Assembly (NCBI GenBank): GCA_947501625.1
Contig: CANMWN010000001.1
Coordinates: 693,319 to 757,318 of the forward strand
Direction of reading: 5' to 3'
DNA length: 64,000 nucleotides
From: an uncultured Flavobacteriaceae bacterium
GTDB lineage: Bacteria; Bacteroidota; Bacteroidia; Flavobacteriales; Flavobacteriaceae
Positions 54,355 to 61,260 of the stretch are shown piece by piece. A program made the translations under genes and the position numbers. Numbering within the stretch: the stretch's first letter is position 1; every line of letters starts with the position of its first letter. The notes under the pieces are model-generated. The model saw only the letters and a list, made by a program, of their open reading frames with translations, searched no databases and had not been told where the DNA came from.

Positions 54355-55540
54355 GTATTTTCTATTTTTTGGAGTCTTTTTTATTTGTTTGAGTTCTTTT
54401 TCTCAAACAAAAAAGGAATTGGAAACGCAACGAAAAGCACTTCAAGAAGAGGTTTCTAAAATAAGAAGTTTGTTGTCTCAAACAAGATCAGTTAAAAAAA
54501 CAGAATTAGAGCTATTATCAGAAATTAATTTACAAGTTAACGCTCAAAAGAAGTTGATTGCTGCTTTTAATGCCGAAGGTAGAGCATTGAATAATGAGAT
54601 AAGAAGTAATGAAAAGCAAATAAAAAATCTGAAAAAGGAATTAAAAGAATTAAAAGAAGATTATGCTGATATGATTTACAAATCTTATAAAAGTAAATCA
54701 CAGAATAGTAGAATTATGTTTCTACTTTCTTCTCAAAACTTTCATCAAGCCTATAAACGTTTGCAGTATATGAAACAATATACTGATTTTCGAAGGGCTC
54801 AAGGACAACAAATAAGTAAGAAAACAACTGATTTAGAGGTATTAAATGACACATTAAACGTCAGAAAAAAAGAGAAAGAAGTTCTTGCAGCAGAAAGTAA
54901 AAAAGAACAAGAAAAAATTGAAGAACGTAGAGAAGAACAACAAAAAGTACTGGATAAAGTAAAAAAACAAGAACGAAAGTATATTGCAGAAATAAAGAAG
55001 AAACAGCGAGAAGAAAGAAGAATTGATAATAAAATTAAGAAGATTATTCAGGCTGCAATAAACAAATCTAACAACAATAAAGGAAGTTCAAAAGGATTTA
55101 CTTTAACTGCTGAAGCGAAAGTGTTGGCGACAAAATTTGAAGAAAACAAAGGTAAGTTGCCTTGGCCATTAGAAAAAGGAGTAGTTACAAGGCGCTATGG
55201 AAAACAGAAACATGAAACTTTACCAGGAATAACGATTGAAAGTAACGGTGTACATATAAGAACCGAGAAAAACGCGATAGTAAGAGCAGTTTTTGATGGA
55301 GTTGTCTTACAAATTCAATCAGTAAGTGGAAAAAAAGCAGTATATATACAGCATGGAAACTATATTACGCTTTATAATAATCTCGAAACAATATTGGTTA
55401 AAAAAGGTGATAAAGTAACTACTAAACAGAAAATAGGGAAGGTTTATACCGATAAAATATCTAAGAAAACTATACTCAAGTTTCAGGTATGGAAAAACAC
55501 AACACACTTAAATCCAGCAAGTTGGATTTATAAAATGTAA
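54341..55540 (+). CDS. EnvC-like murein hydrolase activator (degenerate LytM domain)
   Basis: A 399-residue exported protein: signal peptide MKKGKYFLFFGVFFICLSSF, then two long coiled-coil segments (about 22-110 and 160-235) and a C-terminal LytM/peptidase M23 domain (about 270-399). The zinc ligands of active M23 enzymes appear to be missing: the HxxxD site is replaced within LPGITIESNGVHIRT and the final HxH by LKFQVW. As in E. coli EnvC, this points to activation of cell-wall amidases rather than direct cleavage. It probably acts in cell division. It is the last gene of a three-gene operon and abuts the convergent thioesterase gene with no gap. Confidence 0.85.
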   Translation: MKKGKYFLFFGVFFICLSSFSQTKKELETQRKALQEEVSKIRSLLSQTRSVKKTELELLSEINLQVNAQKKLIAAFNAEGRALNNEIRSNEKQIKNLKKELKELKEDYADMIYKSYKSKSQNSRIMFLLSSQNFHQAYKRLQYMKQYTDFRRAQGQQISKKTTDLEVLNDTLNVRKKEKEVLAAESKKEQEKIEERREEQQKVLDKVKKQERKYIAEIKKKQREERRIDNKIKKIIQAAINKSNNNKGSSKGFTLTAEAKVLATKFEENKGKLPWPLEKGVVTRRYGKQKHETLPGITIESNGVHIRTEKNAIVRAVFDGVVLQIQSVSGKKAVYIQHGNYITLYNNLETILVKKGDKVTTKQKIGKVYTDKISKKTILKFQVWKNTTHLNPASWIYKM

Positions 55541-56056
55541 TTATTTTTCAAACAAAGCTTTCAATTCAGTAGCTTGTTCTGGCTTCATTTTTCCAGAAAG
55601 CAATAAACTCAACTGTTTTCTTCTCAATGCGCCGTCAAAACGTTCTTGTTCCAACTCAGTTTCTGGAACAATCTGAGGAACTTTTACTGGCATTCCAGTT
55701 CTATCTACAGCGACAAACGTATATATTCCTTCATTAACCTTAGTACGTTGACCAGTTTCTCTATCTTCAATCCACACATCAACATAAATTTCCATAGAAG
55801 ATTTAAAAGCACGAGAAACTTTAGCCTCAAGCGTTACAACACTTCCAACAGGAACCGCCTTGTTAAAAGCCACATGATTTACAGATGCTGTAACAACAAT
55901 TCTGCGTGAATGTCTTTGCGCAGCAATACTACACGCTCTATCCATTCTTGCTAATAATTCTCCTCCAAATAGGTTGTTTAATGCATTAGTTTCGCCAGGC
56001 AAAACCATATCGGTAAGTATAGTTAAAGATTCTTTAGGGTGTTTTGAAGTTACCAT
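55541..56056 (-). CDS. Acyl-CoA thioesterase (hot-dog fold, YciA-like)
   Basis: A 171-residue cytoplasmic enzyme that hydrolyses acyl-CoA thioesters. The hot-dog signature is ETNALNNLFGGELLARMD, with the catalytic Asn/Asp region typical of the YciA/BACH group; VVTASVNHVAFNKAVPVGSV and TFVAVDRTGMPVKVP follow. The C-terminal 35 residues are a helical tail. Chain-length preference cannot be deduced. A well-formed promoter stands 15 bases before the ATG. Confidence 0.88.
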   Translation of the reverse strand: MVTSKHPKESLTILTDMVLPGETNALNNLFGGELLARMDRACSIAAQRHSRRIVVTASVNHVAFNKAVPVGSVVTLEAKVSRAFKSSMEIYVDVWIEDRETGQRTKVNEGIYTFVAVDRTGMPVKVPQIVPETELEQERFDGALRRKQLSLLLSGKMKPEQATELKALFEK

Positions 56057-56071
56057 CTGTTATTTTTTTTG

Positions 56072-56102
56072 CAAAGATATAGCAAAGGAAAATAGTTGCA
56101 AA
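56072..56102 (-). promoter_or_regulatory. Consensus Bacteroidota promoter of the thioesterase gene
   Basis: On the minus strand TTTG, a 19-base spacer counted from TTG, and TATCTTTG match the -33/-7 consensus closely. This is the best-formed promoter in the window. Confidence 0.65.
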
Positions 56103-56147
56103 GTAAGAAAGGAGTATTTTTTTATGAAGTCTGAAGCAGGTTTTTGA

Positions 56148-57080
56148 CTAAAACTCTTTAACGAGTAGCCAAGCATCTGAAGAATCAGTGCGCTTAATTT
56201 TTCTAAGGCTTTTTAATGCTTCAAATTTGTCAGCATAACTTGCGTATGAAACTTGCGTTAGATTCCATTTATTTACACCAAGTATTTGTGCATCAAACCC
56301 TTTTTTAATCAATTGATTTACCTTCTTTTGTGCATTTGCTGGTTCTCTAAATGCTCCAGCAATAATATGATAATTTTGAACTTCTTTAGCAACATTTAAA
56401 GTAATAGCAGGAAGCGGATTTTGAATAACAAAAGTTGCTTCTTGAATTTTCTTTTCAACGCTTGCTTGCTGTTCTTGTTCGGCTAATAATTGTTGTTGGT
56501 ATTGATTATTGTTATAGGTATTCCAACCAAAACTTCCAACAGCAAATAAGACTGCAGCAGTAGCTGCATATTTTAAGAAAACAGGAGTTTTTCTTCTTCT
56601 TTTTTCTTCACTAACAATAGGAACTACTGGCTCTAGATTTTTTGCTTTAGCCTTATATTCTAAGCGTTTAATTGCAGGTGAATTAAAAGAGTTAAGTCCA
56701 AAAGAGTTTGTTAGATAATTAACAGTAGTTGAAGGTTCAAAAATTAATTTTGCATCTTTATTTAAAGAAATTACACCTACGTTTTGAATTTCAATAGACT
56801 CCTTTTCAAGTGATTGTGTCCAGATAGAAATTTGCTTGTCAATTTTAGAAACAGCATCATTAAAAGGGATTTTTTCAACTGAAGCAATGTAATTAGCTAA
56901 TAAACCATCATTATTTTTCAAGTGACTATTGAAAGTAATTTGTTTTTTTGGGGGATAGAAAGTATGCGTAAAATGATTGACTTTAGCAGAAATTTCATTA
57001 GTAATAAAACCTCCGAAATTAGGAATAATCACACAGTCATATCTGTATAAAAGGTCGCTTATGTAAGTGGCTAATTTCAT
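56148..57080 (-). CDS. HU-CCDC81 and SPOR domain membrane protein
   Basis: A 310-residue protein. Residues 1 to about 125 fit the bacterial HU-CCDC81 domain (LLYRYDCVIIPNFGGFITN, SHLKNNDGLLANYIAS), a DNA-binding-like fold with unproven function. Residues 168-186 are a single transmembrane helix after a basic patch (KRRRKTP), then a Gln/Glu-rich stretch, and residues 234-310 are a SPOR domain (YHIIAGAFREPANAQKKVNQ), which binds denuded peptidoglycan glycans at division sites. The arrangement suggests a link between cytoplasm and septal wall. A TACATTTG box is seven bases upstream. Confidence 0.85.
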   Translation of the reverse strand: MKLATYISDLLYRYDCVIIPNFGGFITNEISAKVNHFTHTFYPPKKQITFNSHLKNNDGLLANYIASVEKIPFNDAVSKIDKQISIWTQSLEKESIEIQNVGVISLNKDAKLIFEPSTTVNYLTNSFGLNSFNSPAIKRLEYKAKAKNLEPVVPIVSEEKRRRKTPVFLKYAATAAVLFAVGSFGWNTYNNNQYQQQLLAEQEQQASVEKKIQEATFVIQNPLPAITLNVAKEVQNYHIIAGAFREPANAQKKVNQLIKKGFDAQILGVNKWNLTQVSYASYADKFEALKSLRKIKRTDSSDAWLLVKEF

Positions 57081-57087
57081 TCGAAAA

Positions 57088-57095
57088 CAAATGTA
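57088..57095 (-). promoter_or_regulatory. -7 promoter box of the HU/SPOR gene
   Basis: TACATTTG on the minus strand ends seven bases before the ATG, so the mRNA would have almost no leader, as for rnpA. Confidence 0.45.
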
Positions 57096-57155
57096 AAAAA
57101 ATCATATTCTTGACTGAAAAAAAGTTATCATATTTATTAACAATAATTTTATTTG

Positions 57156-57215
57156 TATATTTAGGAGGTTGTAATTCAGACTTTTATAAATTTTTTAGAA
57201 TTATTTTTCTAAAAA
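57156..57215 (+). promoter_or_regulatory. Possible promoter box and leader hairpin of the 499-residue protein gene
   Basis: TATATTTA at 57156-57163 is one base off TAnnTTTG, 85 bases before the ATG. Downstream, TTTTTAGAA (57192-57200) and TTCTAAAAA (57207-57215) form a perfect 9-bp stem with a six-base loop in the presumed leader. A 14-base-spaced repeat of ACTAACCA (57225, 57239) follows. Confidence 0.35.
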
Positions 57216-57247
57216 TTACCATATACTAACCACTAAAACTAACCATT

Positions 57248-58747
57248 ATGAAAACAAAACAGATTATTAGAACATTAACACTTCTCTTTTTTTTAAGTGG
57301 ATATGTTAACGTTGAAGCACAAGTTAAAGAAATGATTGACTTGAATGATATTAAAAGTAAGGCACATAATAAATATAAATCTACTTCTGGCGAAGATGTA
57401 AGAGTAGATGAAGATATTGAAGTTACTGATGACTATGGTTCTTCTCAAGATTATGAGTGCCTTTCTAAAGCAATAAATTATGGAAGTTTATTAATGGAAA
57501 CAGAGCGGATAAAAAGCGGAATAAAAAAGAGTGCTGAAACTACTGTAAAAGTTTTTGGATCAACATTAAAAACTTTTGGATTTGGTTACCTCACTGATGG
57601 TGTTAAGATTTTATCCCTATTAGACGAAGTGCAAAAAGAAGGTGGTGACGCTGATGATTTTGCTAAAGCAATTGCAAAATATGCTTTTGGAAAAGGGTCA
57701 AGTGCTTTATTGAACAAAGCCAAAGAGAAGGCTCCAAATTTATTTGATGGAGAAACTTTATCAGGTGAAGGTTTATCAATTTTAGCAGATCTTGCCAAAA
57801 CTGAGTCTGGGAAATTTTTTGATAAGTTGATAAGCCCTTCAAAAGAAGTATTATTTGATTATGAAGGAACATCAACTTATTGCACTGAATATTACTATGG
57901 AGAAATAAGTTCTAATTCAGATAATGATGGGAATGAAATTATTGAAGATCATATAGGTCCTATAGTAATAATTAGAATAGGGTTTAATTGTAAATGTAGG
58001 AAAGATAAAACTAACGAACTCAAAAGAGGTATTGTAAGATATAATATACCATTAGATTTAGTTAAAAACCCTAACGCTTGGCCAATTGATAGTTGGAAAA
58101 GAAAAGCACCATTTGTAACTACACCTCCTGACTATATTTATAGTCCAATAAAAGAAAAAATTACAGTGAAAGTAACTGCTGAATGTTGTGATAAAGGCAA
58201 TGATGATGAAGATGTGTCTTATATTGACCCATTAGAACAACCTGATCAAACAATTGGATATAATGTTGGTTTAGGCTTTCAAAATGATTTTGAAGATGTT
58301 AGTTATTGTGCAGGAGTAGAATATTTAAAAAGAATAAGCGATAAGAAAAGTGATACATATATTGGAGGAGGAATATCATACATAGGCACCAGTTTTAATG
58401 ATTTTAAAACAAGCACAGTAATGGTTGGTCCAAAAGTTCAAATTCACACACCTATTTCTCATAGTGGTGATACGCAATGGGTCAATGGACTGAAAGGTTA
58501 CTTTATGTTTGGAAATCAAAAAAATGGTAATTTAAAAGACAAAACATCTGGAGTTGAAGCAAGTATTTATAGTGGATTTAACATTCAATTAAATAAGAAA
58601 ACTTCAATTGGAGTTGAATTTCCAGTATTTACTTGGGAAAAAATAAAAATAAAACCAGAAGTTGGTGCTGATTATGAAGTAGACGGCACATCATTATTGC
58701 TCAATAAAGGGAACCCTTTAAAGTTGAGTATAAGACATAGTTTTTAA
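57248..58747 (+). CDS. Secreted protein of unknown function, possible C-terminal beta-barrel
   Basis: A 499-residue protein not recognised. It has a signal peptide (hydrophobic core TLLFFLSGYVNVEAQ) and no T9SS tail. Residues about 30-250 are helical and charged with a few Cys (DYECLSK, STYCTEYYYG); a Cys-rich segment follows (FNCKCRKD, AECCDKGND). The last 165 residues alternate polar and aromatic/hydrophobic residues (IGYNVGLGFQNDFEDVSYC, YIGGGISYIGTSFNDF, SIYSGFNIQLNKKTSIGVEF split in parts) and end in SIRHSF, with the terminal Phe typical of outer-membrane beta-barrels. It may be an outer-membrane protein with a long periplasmic part. It is divergent from the SPOR gene. Confidence 0.6.
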   Translation: MKTKQIIRTLTLLFFLSGYVNVEAQVKEMIDLNDIKSKAHNKYKSTSGEDVRVDEDIEVTDDYGSSQDYECLSKAINYGSLLMETERIKSGIKKSAETTVKVFGSTLKTFGFGYLTDGVKILSLLDEVQKEGGDADDFAKAIAKYAFGKGSSALLNKAKEKAPNLFDGETLSGEGLSILADLAKTESGKFFDKLISPSKEVLFDYEGTSTYCTEYYYGEISSNSDNDGNEIIEDHIGPIVIIRIGFNCKCRKDKTNELKRGIVRYNIPLDLVKNPNAWPIDSWKRKAPFVTTPPDYIYSPIKEKITVKVTAECCDKGNDDEDVSYIDPLEQPDQTIGYNVGLGFQNDFEDVSYCAGVEYLKRISDKKSDTYIGGGISYIGTSFNDFKTSTVMVGPKVQIHTPISHSGDTQWVNGLKGYFMFGNQKNGNLKDKTSGVEASIYSGFNIQLNKKTSIGVEFPVFTWEKIKIKPEVGADYEVDGTSLLLNKGNPLKLSIRHSF

Positions 58748-58782
58748 ATAGAAAATTATAACTAATCTCTAGTTTTTTCAGT

Positions 58783-58812
58783 AACTCCTACGGATAATAA
58801 TCTGTGGGAGTT
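58783..58812 (+). terminator. Possible weak terminator after the 499-residue protein gene
   Basis: AACTCCTAC and GTGGGAGTT form a 9-bp stem (one G-T pair) with a 12-base loop, followed by ATACTTTTATT. The T-run is short. Confidence 0.5.
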
Positions 58813-58859
58813 ATACTTTTATTGAAGTTTTGTATCTTGTTCAAAAATTGTAAAATACT

Positions 58860-59963
58860 ATGAATGAAGAAGAATTAATTGCTGTTTTGGCACTTCAAAA
58901 AGTCAAAGGAATTGGAGATATAAATGCTAAAAAATTAATTGCTCATTGTGGAAGTGCTCAAAATGTTTTTTCTGAAAAACGAACTATTTTAGAAAAGATA
59001 AATGGCATTGGAAGTTTGACTTTAAAAAACTTAACTGATAAAAAATATTTGTTGAATGCCGAAAAGGAGTTTAAGTATATTTCTAAACACAATATCAAAA
59101 CTACTTACTTTCAAGATGATGATTTTCCAAACCGATTAAAACATTGTCCTGACGGACCAATTTTATTATTTCAAGATGGAAATATAAACCAACAAAATCA
59201 ACGAATCATAAGTATTGTTGGAACCAGAAAAATGACCAATTATGGTCGAGACTTTATCAATCAATTTATTGAAGAGGTTGTACATTACAATCCAGTAATT
59301 GTAAGCGGTTTTGCTTACGGAGTTGATATTGCAGCCCAAAAAGCAGCGATGAAAAACAACTTGCAAACCATTGGAGTGTTGGCGCATGGATTGGAACAAA
59401 TATATCCTAAAACACATAAAAAATACATAAACCAAGTAAATGAGAATGGCGGTTTCTACACTGAGTTTTGGCATGATGAAGAGCCACTTCGCGAACATTT
59501 TTTAAAACGCAATAGAATTGTGGCAGGTATCTCTGAAGCGACTATTATTATTGAATCTGCTGAAAAAGGTGGTTCGTTGGTTACTGCAGATATTGCCAAT
59601 TCGTATAGCAGAGAAGTCTTTGCAGTTCCTGGGAAAACAACTGATAGTTTGAGTAAAGGTTGTAATAATTTGATTAAAAGAAATAAAGCAGCAATCTTAA
59701 CTTCTGCACAAGATTTAGTGGAGGCTTTGAATTGGGAAGTAACCTCTCAGCAGCACGTTGCGAAACAAAAACAACTGTTTGTTGAGTTAACTACTGACGA
59801 ACAAAAAGTTTATGACTATTTACTCAAAAACGGCAAGCAATATTTAGATGCTATTGCGCTAGAGTGTCAAATACCAGTTTATAAAATGGCGACATTGCTA
59901 TTTAACTTAGAAATGAAAGGTGTCTTAAGACCGCTTCAAGGGAAGATGTTTGAGGTTGTTTGA
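58860..59963 (+). CDS. dprA: DNA processing protein DprA
   Basis: A 367-residue protein that loads RecA on incoming single-stranded DNA during natural transformation; it may also have general recombination roles. The N-terminal region has helix-hairpin-helix-like elements (LQKVKGIGDINAKKLIAH). The Rossmann core has ISIVGTRKMTNYGRDF, VSGFAYGVDIAAQKAAM, IGVLAHGLEQIYPKTH, RNRIVAGISEATIIIESAE and the FAVPGKTTDSLSKGCNNLI segment as several shorter motifs. The C-terminal 70 residues are a winged-helix-like DprA domain. A TATCTTGT-like box precedes the ATG. The gene is followed by a shared terminator. Confidence 0.95.
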   Translation: MNEEELIAVLALQKVKGIGDINAKKLIAHCGSAQNVFSEKRTILEKINGIGSLTLKNLTDKKYLLNAEKEFKYISKHNIKTTYFQDDDFPNRLKHCPDGPILLFQDGNINQQNQRIISIVGTRKMTNYGRDFINQFIEEVVHYNPVIVSGFAYGVDIAAQKAAMKNNLQTIGVLAHGLEQIYPKTHKKYINQVNENGGFYTEFWHDEEPLREHFLKRNRIVAGISEATIIIESAEKGGSLVTADIANSYSREVFAVPGKTTDSLSKGCNNLIKRNKAAILTSAQDLVEALNWEVTSQQHVAKQKQLFVELTTDEQKVYDYLLKNGKQYLDAIALECQIPVYKMATLLFNLEMKGVLRPLQGKMFEVV

Positions 59964-59968
59964 TAAAT

Positions 59969-59999
59969 AAAACCCAACTGTTTACAATTGGGTTTTTAT
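59969..59999. terminator. Bidirectional intrinsic terminator
   Basis: AACCCAA and TTGGGTT with flanking A and T runs form a stem with a ten-base loop between the convergent dprA and small lipoprotein genes. Confidence 0.85.
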
Positions 60000-60012
60000 A
60001 ATATATTAACTG

Positions 60013-60375
60013 TTATTTTAAAATATCTTTATTTATTAATAACGTATCTTTTTCAACTTTTATAGTATAGGTATAATTTTCAAATGAAGAGTTTGTATAA
60101 TACCCAAATGTTTTACTTCTTTTTTTTCCCTCTTGTACTATTTCAATAAAATATGAACCATCAATTCCGACAATATTCATATCTAATATTGTTTTTAAAC
60201 TATCGTATGAGTTAATATTTGTTTTTATTGACTCTTTATACTCTTTTTCGGTACCATAAATGATTTTTAAAGTATCAATTAACACTGTGGAATTGTTGTT
60301 AATTATCAGTTCTGTTTTTTTATCAGAGCTACAAGATGATAATATAATAATACTTAAAAGCAATAATTTTTTCAT
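60013..60375 (-). CDS. Small predicted lipoprotein
   Basis: A 120-residue protein with the leader MKKLLLLSIIILSSCSSD; Cys15 is the probable lipid attachment site. The mature part is short and beta-rich (LIINNNSTVLIDTLKII, YFIEIVQEGKKRSKTFGYY), with no recognised domain. It lies 24 bases after the DMT transporter gene on the same strand and is probably cotranscribed with it. Function unknown. Confidence 0.65.
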   Translation of the reverse strand: MKKLLLLSIIILSSCSSDKKTELIINNNSTVLIDTLKIIYGTEKEYKESIKTNINSYDSLKTILDMNIVGIDGSYFIEIVQEGKKRSKTFGYYTNSSFENYTYTIKVEKDTLLINKDILK

Positions 60376-60399
60376 GAATTGTTCTTTTTATGTTAATAG

Positions 60400-61260
60400 T
60401 TAACCCTTTTTAGATCTTACACTCTCAATCACCACAGTAGAAAGAATCAACAATCCGCCCCAAAAGGTGTTCCAAGTTGGTATTTCGTTTAAGAAAAAAT
60501 AGGCCAAAATAATTCCAAAAATAGGTTGTACACTCGCTATAATACTTGCCGTAGAAACAGAGAAATAGTTTAAAGAATGTACCAATAAACTATGACCAAT
60601 AGCAGTAGTTAATAAACCTAATAAAAGTAAATATGGCAATTGAGTTTCCAATGCCGAAACATCAAAAATGAATAGTATTGGAACAATACAAATGGTGATA
60701 ATTAGAGTTTGATATAGCATCAAAACGGTGCCGTTGTAGTTGGTTACATGTTGTTTTAATATCAATATCCTAATAGCATAACAAAAGGCAGATAAAACAC
60801 CGAATAAAATTCCTTTAATTTGGTTGCTTTCAAGGTCAAAATTTGGCGCTAAAATATAAACACCAATAAAAACTAAAATTCCTAAAACTATGTGAATTGG
60901 ATTGAATTTAGTTTTAATAAAAAGTGGCTCTAATAATGCAATAATTACAGGAAAAGTAAACAGGGAAAGCATTCCTAATGCTACGTTAGATAATTTCAAA
61001 GCATAGAAATAGGTAATCCAATGTGCAGCCATAAACAGTGCGCTAATTGTAAACGGCACATAATCTTTTTTGCTGTTCAACTTCAAATTAAACTTCTTGT
61101 ACTTGCAAAAAATGAATAGAAAAATTGCTGCAAAAGCTGATCGAAACCACACAATCACTTCCGAAGGCATTGCAATATACTTCCCTAAAACACCAGAAGT
61201 ACTAATAAAAAGTGTTGCTAATAGCAATCCAGATAGATGTTGTGTGTGATTTTTTTGCAT
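60400..61260 (-). CDS. EamA/DMT-family transporter
   Basis: A 286-residue inner-membrane protein with about ten transmembrane helices arranged as two EamA repeats (residues about 9-140 and 150-282), of the drug/metabolite transporter superfamily. Typical segments are GVLGKYIAMPSEVIVWFRSAF, ALKLSNVALGMLSLFTFPV and SASIIASVQPIFGIILAYF in split form. The substrate is unknown. The ATG directly follows the mfd stop codon, so it is probably in the mfd operon. Confidence 0.88.
   Translation of the reverse strand: MQKNHTQHLSGLLLATLFISTSGVLGKYIAMPSEVIVWFRSAFAAIFLFIFCKYKKFNLKLNSKKDYVPFTISALFMAAHWITYFYALKLSNVALGMLSLFTFPVIIALLEPLFIKTKFNPIHIVLGILVFIGVYILAPNFDLESNQIKGILFGVLSAFCYAIRILILKQHVTNYNGTVLMLYQTLIITICIVPILFIFDVSALETQLPYLLLLGLLTTAIGHSLLVHSLNYFSVSTASIIASVQPIFGIILAYFFLNEIPTWNTFWGGLLILSTVVIESVRSKKG

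Noticed and set aside
59166-59498. A 110-codon open frame on the minus strand within dprA
   Set aside because: dprA is clearly coding with all motifs in frame; the antisense frame shows no domain or promoter.
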